Assembly (NCBI GenBank): GCA_023362775.1
Contig: JALMGJ010000002.1
Coordinates: 36,171,914 to 36,235,913 of the forward strand
Length of the DNA: 64,000 bases
Origin: Charina bottae
Taxonomy: Eukaryota > Chordata > Lepidosauria > Squamata > Charinaidae
Direction of reading: 5' to 3'
A model generated the notes under the pieces. That model made no database searches, had not been told where the DNA came from, and saw only the letters and a program-made list of their open reading frames with translations. How positions within the stretch are numbered: the first letter of the stretch is position 1; each line of letters opens with the position of its first letter. A program made the translations under genes and the position numbers. Below, piece after piece: positions 15,301-24,275 of this stretch.

Positions 15301-15995
15301 TTTCTAGCCTGACGCCTTAACCACACCAAACTGGTCCTCAAAGACCTTTAATATCCATGAGGTATTAAGAACCAAATTAACAAATTATCTTTCTCAAAAA
15401 TATAAAAGACTGCAATCTGATGCTTAGCACCTATTTTTGTTTGGGTAGAAATGGTATGATTACTCATGGGTGTTAGCACTTTGCTAGTGTGTGGTCCCAC
15501 TTTCTCATGCTGCCTTTCCCAACTTGATGCTAGATGGATGGTTCCAGGTGGTGGGAGGCTTTTTGTCGTTTATTTGTTCAGTCGCTTCCGACTCTTCGTG
15601 ACTTCATGGACCAGCCCACGACGGTCTCCCGCTTTCTAGTCTGGTGCCTTCACCGCTACACCAAACCGGCTCTGTAAAGGCTTTATAGGCAACATTTTAA
15701 ACTGCAACCAGAAGTGGACCAGCCTCACCATTTAACAATTGGCAAGTTATGCTCTTTGTGGTTAGTCCCAGGAAATATCTAGCAGATTTACTTTGTTCTT
15801 AGCGGATTTCAGAGACACTTCCACAGAACACACACAATGCATTAAGTAGGCCAGTTTAGAAGCTGCAACTGTAGCAACAACTCTACAGCTCGGCTATCTC
15901 TAAAAGGAATTTGCTGATTCCTTACCAGCTGGCCTTGGAGTCCGGAACACAGCAGGGGGGTCCAAGTGCTTGTCTGAATCTTTCCTTCTGTCCAT
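342..15995 (-). CDS. CCHCR1: CCHCR1, coiled-coil alpha-helical rod protein 1 (10 coding exons; 3' part outside window)
   Basis: Ten exons on the minus strand join in phase: 15995-15926, 10906-10702, 10193-9689, 9094-8952, 8867-8747, 8310-8200, 5609-5460, 4756-4646, 2516-2410 and 454-342, about 545 codons. All have GT donors and AG acceptors. The start is the ATG at 15995, giving MDRRKDSDKHLDPPAVF. Conserved stretches resemble mammalian CCHCR1: LIPPSHFQ near the N-terminus, SQQAEI, TYVGEQ, ITAELLQVRVASLGDILALQ, LLTRWREKVFSLLVQLKSQE and the RVSFATRRVDTIQG block. The product is almost entirely heptad-type coiled coil. In mammals CCHCR1 is reported at centrosomes and P-bodies (EDC4 partner) and lies in the MHC psoriasis region. 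The last exons lie before position 1. The exon at 2516-2410 is only 107 bp and was found by its acceptor, donor and phase. Introns carry hAT, TA-MITE, SINE, LINE and LTR insertions. Family assignment is from remembered homologues, not a search. Confidence 0.93.
662..795. mobile_element. palindromic hAT MITE (CAGTGTTTCTCAACC family)
   Basis: A near-perfect foldback of about 134 bp with the core CAACTCCCAGAATTCCCCAG on both arms. It is flanked by an imperfect 8-bp duplication, GTCTAACT/GTCGAACT, as expected for hAT transposition. Confidence 0.85.
1039..1392 (+). mobile_element. Sauria-type tRNA-derived SINE
   Basis: It has a tRNA-like head (GTGGTGGCTCAGCGGGTAAG ... GGTTCGAACCCC, a B-box), the conserved body and a 3' end with GAGTCGGACACGACTG and CCTTTACCTTTT. 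It is flanked by a perfect 14-bp duplication, AAGCTGAATTTGCA (1025-1038 and 1393-1406). It lies in a CCHCR1 intron. Confidence 0.9.
1690..2050 (+). mobile_element. CR1-like interspersed repeat
   Basis: TGGAATGTACTGCCGTCAAA ... AGGAGACTGGACAAATTCAT ... ACTGGACTAGATGGGCCAG ... CAGGGCTCTTCTTATG is the common squamate repeat also found at 8458-8746. It lies in a CCHCR1 intron. Confidence 0.6.
2530..4130. other. CCHCR1 intron, no recognised feature
   Basis: I see no exon, repeat family or conserved signal here, apart from a short poly-G run near 4110. Confidence 0.5.
4140..4325. mobile_element. partial TA-type MITE, right half
   Basis: TGCATCATGTGACCGCAGGG ... CCATCGTAACTTCGGACTGT ... TGAGGACCACCTGCATA matches the right half of the family at 5.9 and 46.6 kb. 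A poly-G run precedes it. Confidence 0.65.
4889..4955. mobile_element. half copy of the palindromic hAT MITE
   Basis: Only the left arm (CAGTGTTTCTTAACCATGGC ... CAACTCCCAGAATTCCCCAG) is present. Confidence 0.7.
5941..6318. mobile_element. TA-flanked MITE (CAGGTAGTCCT family)
   Basis: Terminal inverted repeats CAGGTAGTCCT...AGGACTACCTG are flanked by TA on both sides, as with Tc1/mariner-type insertions. The interior repeats GTGGTCGTTAAG motifs and has no coding potential. Confidence 0.85.
6620..7134 (+). repeat. squamate interspersed repeat (LINE-like, unclassified)
   Basis: CTTGCGTTGCATCTGGAAGC ... TGCATTCTGGACCACCTGAA ... GGTGACTAAGGCATGAGTGA is a family I know as common in squamate introns. 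The boundaries are approximate and the solo LTR begins right after it. Confidence 0.4.
7140..7387 (+). mobile_element. solo LTR, same family as the one in gene B
   Basis: This 248-bp element is colinear with the minus-strand reading of the LTR at 25961-26210: a CAGGGAGATAACTGG start, a GCTGGATTCTGTCTAG block, an AATAAACACTAGAG polyadenylation region and a GTCAGGACA end. It is flanked by a perfect 5-bp duplication, GAACC (7135-7139 and 7388-7392). The first dinucleotide is TA instead of TG, a single mutation. It lies in a CCHCR1 intron on the strand opposite to the gene. Confidence 0.85.
8458..8746 (+). mobile_element. CR1-like interspersed repeat abutting a CCHCR1 splice donor
   Basis: It shares TTGGACCAATTCATGGAAG, CTAGACTAGATGGGCCAG and GATCCAGCAGGGCCCTGCTC with the copy at 1.7-2.05 kb. 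The match runs to within a base or two of the donor of the exon at 8867-8747, so the intron side of that donor may be repeat-derived. Confidence 0.6.
9223..9636. mobile_element. TA-flanked MITE (CAGGTAGTCCT family)
   Basis: Same termini as the 5.9-kb copy (CAGGCAGTCCT...AGGACTACCTG) with TA on both sides. It lies in a CCHCR1 intron. Confidence 0.85.
10935..11527. other. CCHCR1 intron, no recognised feature
   Basis: No exon-like or repeat-like sequence recognised between the second coding exon and the SINE. Confidence 0.5.
11528..11868 (-). mobile_element. Sauria-type SINE
   Basis: Reverse-complement copy of the same SINE as 1039-1392: AAAGGTAAAGGTTCCCC at the left, GCGTCTTACCAGCTGAGCCA at the right. 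It lies in the first coding intron of CCHCR1, in the same orientation as the gene. Confidence 0.88.
12100..12400 (+). mobile_element. possible LTR remnant
   Basis: A TATA-like TTCTATAAAAATC (12287) followed by GCTTTTCCATTGTTCGGGGT and a C/T-rich stretch has the look of a retroviral U3/R junction. I found no duplication and no clear ends. Confidence 0.25.
12445..12575. repeat. dispersed repeat with GGAAACGTTTCGCTCC core
   Basis: GTCTATGAAGGTTCTCAGTC ... TTGAATCATGTCAACTGG ... GGAAACGTTTCGCTCCTTAT ... GCTGCTTCAGTCTGAGC is a single-arm relative of the 48.6-kb palindrome. Another piece is at 42970-43010. Confidence 0.65.
12983..13396. mobile_element. TA-flanked MITE (CAGGTAGTCCT family)
   Basis: Termini CAAGTAGTCCT...AGGACTACCTG with TA flanks. 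Its interior closely matches the 9.2-kb copy. Confidence 0.85.
13626..13952 (+). mobile_element. Sauria-type SINE
   Basis: Full-length copy with a 9-bp duplication, AGGACATTA (13617-13625 and 13953-13961). It is slightly shorter in the body than the other copies. Confidence 0.9.
14140..15170. other. CCHCR1 intron, little recognised
   Basis: Apart from the inverted repeat at 14.63 kb I recognise nothing. Confidence 0.5.
14629..14708. repeat. short inverted repeat
   Basis: TACTTTCGCAAGCCATGTTT...TAAG and CTTAATAAACATGGCTTGAG...AAAGTA are arms of about 26 bases with a roughly 27-base A/T-rich loop. No related copy was noticed in the window. Confidence 0.75.
15174..15344 (-). mobile_element. 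MIR-like SINE
   Basis: A single-unit copy with GGACTGGCCCAAGGTAACC, CGGTCTCCCGGTTTCTAGCC and CCTTAACCACACCAAACTGG in order. Confidence 0.8.
15561..15625 (-). mobile_element. BovB 3' end fragment
   Basis: The reverse complement gives the GGTCCATGAAGTCACGAAGAGTCGG...CGACTGAACAAATAAACGAC end typical of BovB, the same as the last bases of the 31.8-34.98 kb element. Only about 60 bases remain, next to a SINE-like CCTTCACCGCTACACCAAAC piece. Confidence 0.6.
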
Positions 15996-16169
15996 GGTCT
16001 CAATTTACAGTCCTTCAAAATATATGAATACTTTGTCCGTCACTGAATAATAATAATTTCATTTCTATGCCACCCCTTCCTAAATGCCTCATGGCAATTT
16101 AAAAGTTTAAAGACATGATTAAAACAAAATTACACTATCAAGTGAACATAGCATTCATATTAAAACTAA

Positions 16170-16935
16170 TTTTAGTTTTAATTTCCGGTCAGTCACTCAT
16201 GCCCCCGTCATCTCCCGTATCGACTATTGCAATGCGCTCTACATGGGGCTACCCTTGAAGAGTATCCGGAAGCTACAGCTGGTTCAGAATGTGACTGTGC
16301 AAGCAGTCATGGGTGCCCCAAGGATGGCACACGTTTGCTACGGGAGCTGCACTGGGTGCCAGTTTGCTTCTGAGTCCAATTCAAGGTGTTGGTCATCACC
16401 TTTAAAGCCCTACATGGCATGGGTCCAGGTTACCTGAGGGACCGTCTCATCCCCATTACATCGACCCGTCCCACCCAGTCAGGCAGAAAGGGCATGTTAC
16501 GGACCCTGTCCATGAGAGATTGTCAGTTGGCGGGGCCCAGGAGAGCCTTCTCTGCGATGGTGCCCGCCCTATGGAATACTCTTCCCCCAGAGGTGAGGCA
16601 GGCCCCCTCTCTCCTGGCCTTCTGAAAAGGGGTGAAGACCTGGCTCTGCCATCGAGCTTCAGGCGGGAAGGGGGGGAGCCAATCCTGGGGGTGGTTAGCA
16701 CCCTAAAGAGGCTCCATGATTTTATGAATTTACAAATTTAAATTACGAACTGTTAATACCGCCGTCCTGAATTTTATATTTTATACTTATATTTATATCT
16801 ATATTTTTATTTAAGAAGTATGGTTTTTTAGTGTGTTTTAATTTGTATTTATTTTTAGTTTTACTGTAAACCACTAAGTGTCGCTTTGTGCAAGATGGGG
16901 GGTGACAAAATTTGAAATATAAATAAATAAATCTA
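16170..16935 (+). mobile_element. L2/CR1-type LINE 3' end
   Basis: Broken frames encode the end of the reverse-transcriptase ORF (DYCNALYMGLPLKSIRKLQL, VLVITFKALHGMGPGYLRDR, RAFSAMVPALWNTLPPEVRQ). A 3' untranslated region follows, ending in TGAAATATAAATAAATAAAT. It lies just upstream of CCHCR1's ATG exon. Confidence 0.8.
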
Positions 16936-17129
16936 TTACAATTATTAAAACTATTGAAAAGATGGATCTTGAAGGACTCTAAAGCAGCTAGACCCCTGAT
17001 TAAGGAAACATGTCCCATAACCCTAGAGGCAACGACTGAGAAGACTGATCACAAGTCACAATCTGATTAGTTGATGGCACTCGAGTATCTTTCCAGGTAT
17101 TTCAATTACCTGAGAAGAATGACATAGAT

Positions 17130-17416
17130 CAGTGTTTCTTAAAGTGTGGTCCTATGACCCTTGGGGGTCCCCCAGGACCCTCTCAGGGGTCCATGAAATC
17201 AAAATTATTTGCCAGCCTATGTTGAAAAATAATACAATATTAAAATCCCATCAAACAACTGTGGGAAGTGCTAGCAGCAGCGAATGTGTCAATTTTAATT
17301 TTTAATATGGTAAATATTGATAAATATAACCATTACAAACAAAAGCTCTTTTGGGGTCCTCCATAACTTTTAAAAATGGGAAGCGGTCCTGAGAGAAAAA
17401 AGTATAAGAAACACTG
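17130..17416. mobile_element. non-autonomous hAT element
   Basis: CAGTGTTTCTTAAAGTGTGG ... TATAAGAAACACTG with 8-bp flanks ACATAGAT/ACATAGAG. The interior is non-coding. Confidence 0.8.
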
Positions 17417-17553
17417 ACATAGAGAAATAGGATACTCTCCTGATACTGTAATGAGCAGCAGAGATCATATAAAAAAGCTCTTCTCTTAGGTAATATTAAT
17501 TTTATTATTTTTTAAATTATTTATTTTCTATCCCACCTTTATTATTTTTATAA

Positions 17554-17848
17554 ATAACTCAAGGCGGCGAACATACCTAATACTCCTTCCTCCTCTTTTC
17601 CCCACAACAACCCTGTGAGGTGAGTCGGGCTGAGAGGGGGACTGGCCCAAGGTCACCCAGCCGGCTTTCATGCCTGAGGCAGGACTAGAACTCTCAGTCT
17701 CCTGGTTTGCCATTGGCTCCTTCCTAGGGCTGAGAGACAGGGACTGGCCCAAGGTCACCCAGCTGGCTTTGTGCCTAAGGCAGGACTAGAACTCAGAGTC
17801 TCCTGGTTTCTAGCCCATGCCTTAACCACAAGACCAAACTAGCCTAAT
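17554..17848 (-). repeat. MIR-like SINE with a duplicated middle segment
   Basis: A reverse-orientation copy with two GGACTGGCCCAAGGTCACCC segments about 100 bases apart, ending in a TTAACCACAAGACCAAACTAG head. It is the same kind of internal duplication as at 53.6 and 55.7 kb. Confidence 0.8.
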
Positions 17849-18478
17849 TATTTAGGGATTTAAGGTGACAGTATTTTATGCCAATATTTTATACAGTATT
17901 TTACCTGGAAATCTACAGGAAACCAGTGCAACTATTAAAGGACAAATCACTTTTTTTCTAAATAGTGCTATAAACAAATCTATCTGCCACCTTACTGAAA
18001 TTTCTAAACTACATGTAGATGTGTGGTATGCACATTTACTCCATTATATAGCACACATTGCAGTATTCTGTTTTGTTGGAAACTTTATGAAACATCGCTG
18101 TTTTAAGATCAGTTTTTTTCAAGAAAAGACTGGAGCTACCAAATCAGTTGCAGCTGATAAAAAGCACTGACCATAACCTCAACCTGAATCACCAAGACCA
18201 CATATTTTTTTCTGGGGAAACAGGAGCATGCTTCCATCTTCCAGATCATGATCTCTTAATTCCTTCAGTTTATTATTTCTCACTGGGCCTATTATTGCCT
18301 GTAGACAGGCATTGTGAGAGGTAATTCCATTACCTAAGAGGGATGACATGGAGAAACAGATTTGAGTGTCTGGCTGGGGAATTCTGGGAGTTAAAGTCTA
18401 CACATCTTAAAGTTACCAAATTTGGAAAACTGGCTTAGACCAAGCGTCCCCAGTCCTATGACCTCAGATGCTTAAGGC

Positions 18479-18583
18479 CAGTGTTTCTCAACCTTGGCAA
18501 CTTTAAGCTGTGTGGACTTCAACTCCCAGAATTCCCCAGCCACCAATTCCACAGCTTAAAGTCGCCAAGGTTGAGAAACACTG
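18479..18583. mobile_element. palindromic hAT MITE
   Basis: CAGTGTTTCTCAACC...GGTTGAGAAACACTG with the 8-bp duplication CTTAAGGC/CTTTAGGC. The centre is shortened. A half copy (right arm) lies just upstream at 18368-18432. Confidence 0.85.
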
Positions 18584-19049
18584 CTTTAGGCTATGCAACC
18601 AACATGGGGTTGCCACAGTCTCCACATTGGGGAAGAATGATTTTAGCCATGCGATTCTTACTTTTAATTCCTACATAGGCAATTCCAGGACATTTTTTCC
18701 CCCATTTATTAGATTTTCAAAGCTCCTCAGTCTTACGACTCTCGGTGGTTTAAAACATCTGATGAAACATCACTCATGCCATTTCATGCAGTGCTTTGGA
18801 GTAAATTATATATTTCCAATCTAGTTTCCTGATTGGCCAATCCAGCATAAACCATTCCCGAAAGCCAAGGATTCCCTTACAGTGTTTGCGATTCAGACAT
18901 CCCCAACGCCCCACATTAAATAGTAATCTGCTTCTCCCGGCTACGTTGCTGTACATTTCATAGCTACCTGAGCATGAGGGAATTTGGGTGAAAAGCTCCT
19001 TTGGTTCAATTTTTGTCAGCCAGCTCTTACTGGGAGATTAGCCCAAGCA

Positions 19050-19435
19050 GAAACGAATGCTGACGGCTCAAGGCGCCCGCCCTTCAGAGCAGCTCCCCTG
19101 AACAACTCTCACACGTTTCAGCGCACCCAAGATCCGCGAGTTTTCTGATTGGCTGGCCCTTTCCCCCCAGATCCTCCCGATTTTTAATTGGTCGGTTCCT
19201 CGTTCCAATTTGCCACCGCCCAGAAGAGAACGCCTACCCTCGCACCTTTCAAACCTTCACCAACGGTCCCTAACGTTCCGTCAAGGGACGAGGATCCAAA
19301 CTGCTCATGCGCGTAGTGCCGTGGGCGGATTGGAAGTGAGCAAAAGCCCCGGCTCCCGAGAAAGGACGCGCTAGCCGCACCCACCCGCGAGTGCGAAGCC
19401 AATGAGAACACAATATAAGCGAAGACGGTTCTTCA
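19050..19435 (-). promoter_or_regulatory. candidate GC-rich promoter, probably for CCHCR1
   Basis: This block is clearly richer in G+C and CpG than its surroundings. It has several CCAAT/ATTGG boxes (for example near 19148, 19190, 19204 and 19400), which is typical of housekeeping promoters. The CCHCR1 start codon is 3 kb downstream on the minus strand, so one or more 5' non-coding exons would have to splice to about 16.02 kb, where a weak acceptor precedes the ATG exon. In mammals CCHCR1 shares a divergent promoter with TCF19. No TCF19-like coding sequence is visible on the plus side here. Assignment to CCHCR1 is inference. Confidence 0.45.
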
Positions 19436-19436
19436 G

Positions 19437-19507
19437 CTAAGAAACGGAGATGAGCACCGCCCCCTAGAGTCAGACACGACTGTGCAGGGGAAAACTTTAC
19501 CTTTACC
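19437..19507 (+). mobile_element. Sauria-type SINE 3' end fragment
   Basis: GGAGATGAGCACCGCC...AGTCAGACACGACTG...CTTTACCTTTACC matches the last 70 bases of the SINE. It directly abuts the GC-rich promoter block. Confidence 0.8.
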
Positions 19508-19509
19508 TA

Positions 19510-20258
19510 CCTGTATATAGTAGCTTATATACAGTAGCTTATCCAAGCTCGGAGAACACCAAGGACTCTACAAAAAGGTTTTATTTCCACGTGAGGGTGA
19601 GAGCCACACTTTTAGGTCATCTTCTAAGTCACTCTTAAATGGGGGGGGGGGGGCAGGGCAGATTAAAATAAATTCAATTTATTTTAATTTGGATTATATA
19701 CCTAGGACAGTGCTTTCCAAACTGCTTCTTTGATATCAGCAATAAAATGTTATTGTCCACCTACCTCTTAGGCTAATAGAACTTACCCAGTTGAAAATCT
19801 TGAGTGTGTTCCCTTGGTTTGCTTGCAATCTCAACATTTCCAACACCACCTTTTCTTTTCCAAGAATGATAAAAAACAGTGATTGATGTGCCAATCAGTT
19901 CTTAATGACTTGAATATTTGTGCTAATTCTTGGGGTATGGCACTTTCGCCTCCCACCTCCCACCACCCTTGCAAAGGCTTTAAATGTCAGGTTGGGAGGA
20001 ACTAAAATGTATGTGCCTTGTGCAGCCAGGTTATTTCAAAAGGTTTAGGAAGTTTGTGTGTGTCTGTACATGCCCCAACATATATATGGGCTTTTCCGCT
20101 GCGACCTGAGCATATTTTACCCGTATCTTTTGGCTCAATAAAAGGTGAGTGAATTCTGGGCAAGGTGGGGTGGCACGGATCTGTGATGTGCTCTCAGGCT
20201 TACGCCAAAAAGAGGAAAAAATTGGGGAAATGGGGGATGTTGGGAGGATACACTAAGT
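19510..20258. other. intergenic, no gene recognised
   Basis: It contains a poly-G run at 19640 and a CTCAATAAAAGGTGAGTG signal near 20130 that resembles the end of an old LTR. Nothing is coding. Confidence 0.45.
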
Positions 20259-20577
20259 CAGGGTTTCTCAACCAGGGTTCCGTGGGACCCTCCGGTTCCA
20301 TGAGAGGTCACTATTGGTTCCTTGGGAGATCGCGATTTATTTTAAAAATTATTTCAAATTTGGGCAACTTCACATTAAAGAGGTAAGTTTCAGTCTTTAT
20401 TTTTAGTTTAAGAACACTGTTCATGCATACAGACAGGCCTACCCATGAAATGAATATAATAATTTTGTAACTTCTGGCCTATATTTGAGCCTGAATGTGC
20501 AGGGGTTCCCCGAGGCCTGAAAAATATTTCAAGGGTTCCTCCAGGGTCAAAAGGTTGAGAAAGGCTGCACTAAGGTG
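20259..20577. mobile_element. non-autonomous hAT element (CAGGGTTTCTCAACCAGGG family)
   Basis: It starts CAGGGTTTCTCAACCAGGG and ends CAAAAGGTTGAGAAAGGCTG, with 8-bp flanks CACTAAGT/CACTAAGG. A close relative is at 41748-42024. Confidence 0.85.
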
Positions 20578-20579
20578 AC

Positions 20580-23090
20580 CCTTTTACTTAAACCTAGGAA
20601 TCAGGACCCCAAGACTCTGATGGAGACAGAAGCAAGAAAGGGGCTAATGATTTTGACTGCTGTAAAAAAAAGCAAGAAGGGGTGGAATAAAGAAAGGGAG
20701 GGAGGTGTAATGGCATCCTGATTATTTATTTAGTTATTTTCCTAAGGAAACTACTTATTCCCCCATAAATAGCTTCCTTTGCAAAAAGGGCAATGTTTTC
20801 ATGCTATCTGGAAACTGAGCTCCATCAAAATTAATACGATTTTCCGTAGAGAAAATCAGTTTAGAAGGAGAGCATTTGTGTGACATTTTATGCATTAATT
20901 TATATTATACAGGGGGTAGGTCTGCTAAAAGTTATAAGAGGGCATCTGAAGTAAAACTGTGAAGCCATGAAAAAGCTTCAGTAAGCCACTAACATGTAAG
21001 ACATGCTAAGCAATTTAGAAGGCTAAAGGAGAGATTGCTTTGAAAATTAACATGCAGGATGCAGCTACTTCTGTTCCCACATAATCTGAAATGCAGTATT
21101 TCTTTTCTGCAGCTGACTGAGAGAGGTGTCCAGTGTGTGTGTGTAAGGGCATCTCAAAAAGTCAAGATGAGGGCTGCAATCATGCAGTTAAAACCCCGCC
21201 CCTGTCCCCATCCACAGTGATGGACTTTAAAAGGGGGCGGGGCTTCAATTGCACCATTGCAGCTGCCATCCTGATCTTTTCCGCCAAGGTCAACTAGATG
21301 CTACCACCATGCTGGGCCTTACAACCTGAAATACAGCCAGGTCAACAATAGCGGAAGGGAGATATAGATGTCTGGTTGATCTGGCAGGAAGATGTGATTC
21401 TTCTGTCCCTCTTTTACCTTTGGAGGAGTTACTGAGGATGTGCTTTAGATATATGTAATCCATGTTCCTGTGCATGAAAGCTTCTAAGAGATCAAGCTTC
21501 TTCCATTTCTAGTGGCCTATTCAGTTGTGTAGCTGCTCATGCACGAGGCCATCTTCCAGGTTTGATGCCATATCAAGCAGCAGGTCCGAGGGCATTGAAG
21601 GGTGCTCCTCTTGCCAGTCCAGGACCAGCTGCAGGTGAAGCAACCTGGTAATGCATTGCCCCCCCACCACTTCTCCAAGCTGTGCACTTCCTTCCACTTA
21701 TCCCTGTCTCCTTCTTCACAGAGTCAGAGGGTTGATGGTAACCCCTGTTTCCTGCTGCCTCTACTCACTAGGCACCCTGCCTACTCCCTAGGGAAATAGA
21801 GATATCTGGACATGCTGGAAAAGGACAAGGGAGCAAGTGGCAGTGGCTGCTCTGTCAGTCCAGCCAACCTCAAAGTCACCGAGATTATGACATCTATCTT
21901 CTCAGTTCTTCCAGCTGCTAAATCTTGTTGATAAAACCTAGAAGATGTCACAGACTTAATACGTTACACCACAACTACAATCCAACATGGATTGTTTAAC
22001 TGAGGTTTGCAAATAAGCCACAATTGATTGAACTGACACAACACACTAAGCCATCAAACATAGTATGGTTTACAAGCTACGATAGCTCCATTGTTAGGTG
22101 GGGCTAAGCCATAACCAATGGCTTAGTTCTAGATTCATGAAGCCATTAGATGGAATGATACAGCACATGGGTGGGATCTTCTCCTCCTCCTCCTCCTCCT
22201 CCTTTCAAAGCAGCTAGATGTCTGGGCATGTACAGCAGATGACATGGATCAGGACTGCAAGAAGAATCTAATCCGTAGCACTGCACCTTGCTCAGAAAAG
22301 CAAACTTAGCAAATTCAAAGTTAGAGAGAAAATCTTGGCTTGCAGCTTGAAAGGTATCTAGTAGGTAAAAGGGCCACTTCTCACGTTCCTGGTAGCTATT
22401 TAGTTTGCCTCTCCTATAATATGTATTTGTTAGAGGATTTTCTTCAGTTCATATGGAAGCCGACAATACTTTCATAATTTCCTACCACCTAAAACTTTAA
22501 AAGTCAAAATCAACTCCGTGAATTGAGCCCAGAAATACATCAGAAATTGAAGTACATTTTAATATTCAGGGTAACATTTTACAACCAGAAAATTAGCTAT
22601 TTATATTGATTATTATATTGTTTTATTGTGATGTTTGCTTATATGGTGTATATTTTTGATTTACCTGTACTGCACTTAGGTGTAAGTACACACTAAATAA
22701 AACTGCTATTATAACACATACAAATTTGCTTTTGCACCACAGTTACAATTGAGTTTAAAAACACTTAACTACGGACATATCACCGGTGTCTCAATGTCGA
22801 CACTGATTAGATTCCCTTCTTGCCACCATCCCTATCAGCATAAAACATTTTTATAGCCAAGACACAGGGAACAGCTTTCTCTTGCTTAGCTTTTATGAGG
22901 GAATATTAAGCAAGAAGTAATAAACCCATCCAGATGGAAAGACTTAATGGTTGGCCTCTTTCTAATCTGCTGCCCTAATGCATCTCAGGGAAGGATGACT
23001 AATTGGCGCTGCATTGCTCTAATCCACAGGCCACCCAGGGCTGTCAATCTTTGATTCAGAGTAAACTAAAAAAATTAATAAAAATAATAA
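20580..23090. other. intergenic, mostly unrecognised
   Basis: It holds the palindromic MITE at 21.16 kb and a short (CTC)n run at 22.18 kb. No exon homologous to gene C's 5' exon was found, although gene B's 5' exon may have lain here. Confidence 0.45.
21155..21290. repeat. palindromic MITE-like repeat (GGCTGCAATCATG family)
   Basis: GTCAAGATGAGGGCTGCAAT...CCCCGCCCC and GGGGCGGGGCTTC...GCAGCTGCCATCCTGATC form inverted arms. A related copy is at 28118-28225. Confidence 0.6.
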
Positions 23091-23094
23091 ATAA

Positions 23095-23145
23095 ATAAAA
23101 TGAAATGAAATGAAATGAAATGAAATGAAATGAAATAAAATAAAA
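23095..23145. repeat. (AAATG)n microsatellite
   Basis: About eight GAAAT repeats followed by AAATA units. Confidence 0.95.
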
Positions 23146-23345
23146 AACTAAAAAAATCCACTGTTAAAATTTTACCTTTGGAAGACAATCTTATTCGGCT
23201 ACGAGTGATCGCCAATGAATATAAATTGAATGAATATAATGAATGAATGAAACTAAAAAAGTTCAGATGGCAAATGATGGGATATTCCAATCGTACATTT
23301 TTTGCAGAATCCAGCTCTCTCTCCATGCTCTAATCTAATGGGTTC

Positions 23346-23461
<116 letters not shown>

Positions 23462-23918
23462 TACCTGCCTACATGTTTACCTGCCCACCAAGGAATGTGT
23501 GAATAGCTGCAGAACTTCTACAAGTGCTTGTTGTGTGGGGAGGTGTTGTGGGGGACTGGAAGACACACCATCAGTCTTAATTTGGGGGTGGGGAGAAGAG
23601 AATATATGATTTCACTTTGCAGGATTCCCTACACCTGAGAGATAAGCCAGCCTCTGTTTGAACTCCAGTACAGGGGAAGAAACCAGTCCCTGCCGTAGCC
23701 TATTCTACTGATTGACAGCTCTTACTGTCAAGAAGTTCTTTCTGATGTCTGACCTGTATCTACATCCTTGAAATTTCATCCCATTCGTTCTAGTTTTGCC
23801 CTCTGGAGCAAGTGAGAATAACTTGAATGAAGGTTCTGGACAGAAGCTCTTTTGTCCCTGACCATCAACTTGGAACAGCAGCCAATAGCACCAAAACTTT
23901 AGGAGGGATAATCTAACC

Positions 23919-24052
23919 CAGTGTTTCTAACCTTTGCAACTTTAAGATGTGTGGACTTCAACTCCCAGAATTCCCCAGCCAGCCATGCTGGCTGGGGAAT
24001 TCTGGGAGTTGAAGTCCACACATCTTAAAGTTGCCAAGGTTGAGAAAGACTG
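23919..24052. mobile_element. palindromic hAT MITE upstream of gene B
   Basis: A full foldback with a perfect 8-bp duplication, ATCTAACC (23911-23918 and 24053-24060). It lies 220 bases before gene B's coding exon. Confidence 0.9.
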
Positions 24053-24275
24053 ATCTAACCAATATGAGATTCCAAGCTTTCTACAATGTTATTGTTGTGA
24101 ACTCTCTTTGTTAAACCTATAGCTGCTAACATCAGACTGCCCATTCTGGCTCACGACTGCAAGCTTTAGGGGTCCTCAGGTTAGTAACTCTCTGGGGCAA
24201 TAGTTAAACCCAGAATGTAATTGGGTAATTCTTTTAATCACCTTTGCTGAGAGTGATGTCCATTTTTCTCACCAG

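Noticed and set aside
23095..23145. ISRE cluster upstream of gene B
   Set aside because: The GAAA repeats are spaced by one base (GAAATGAAAT), not two. It is a microsatellite.
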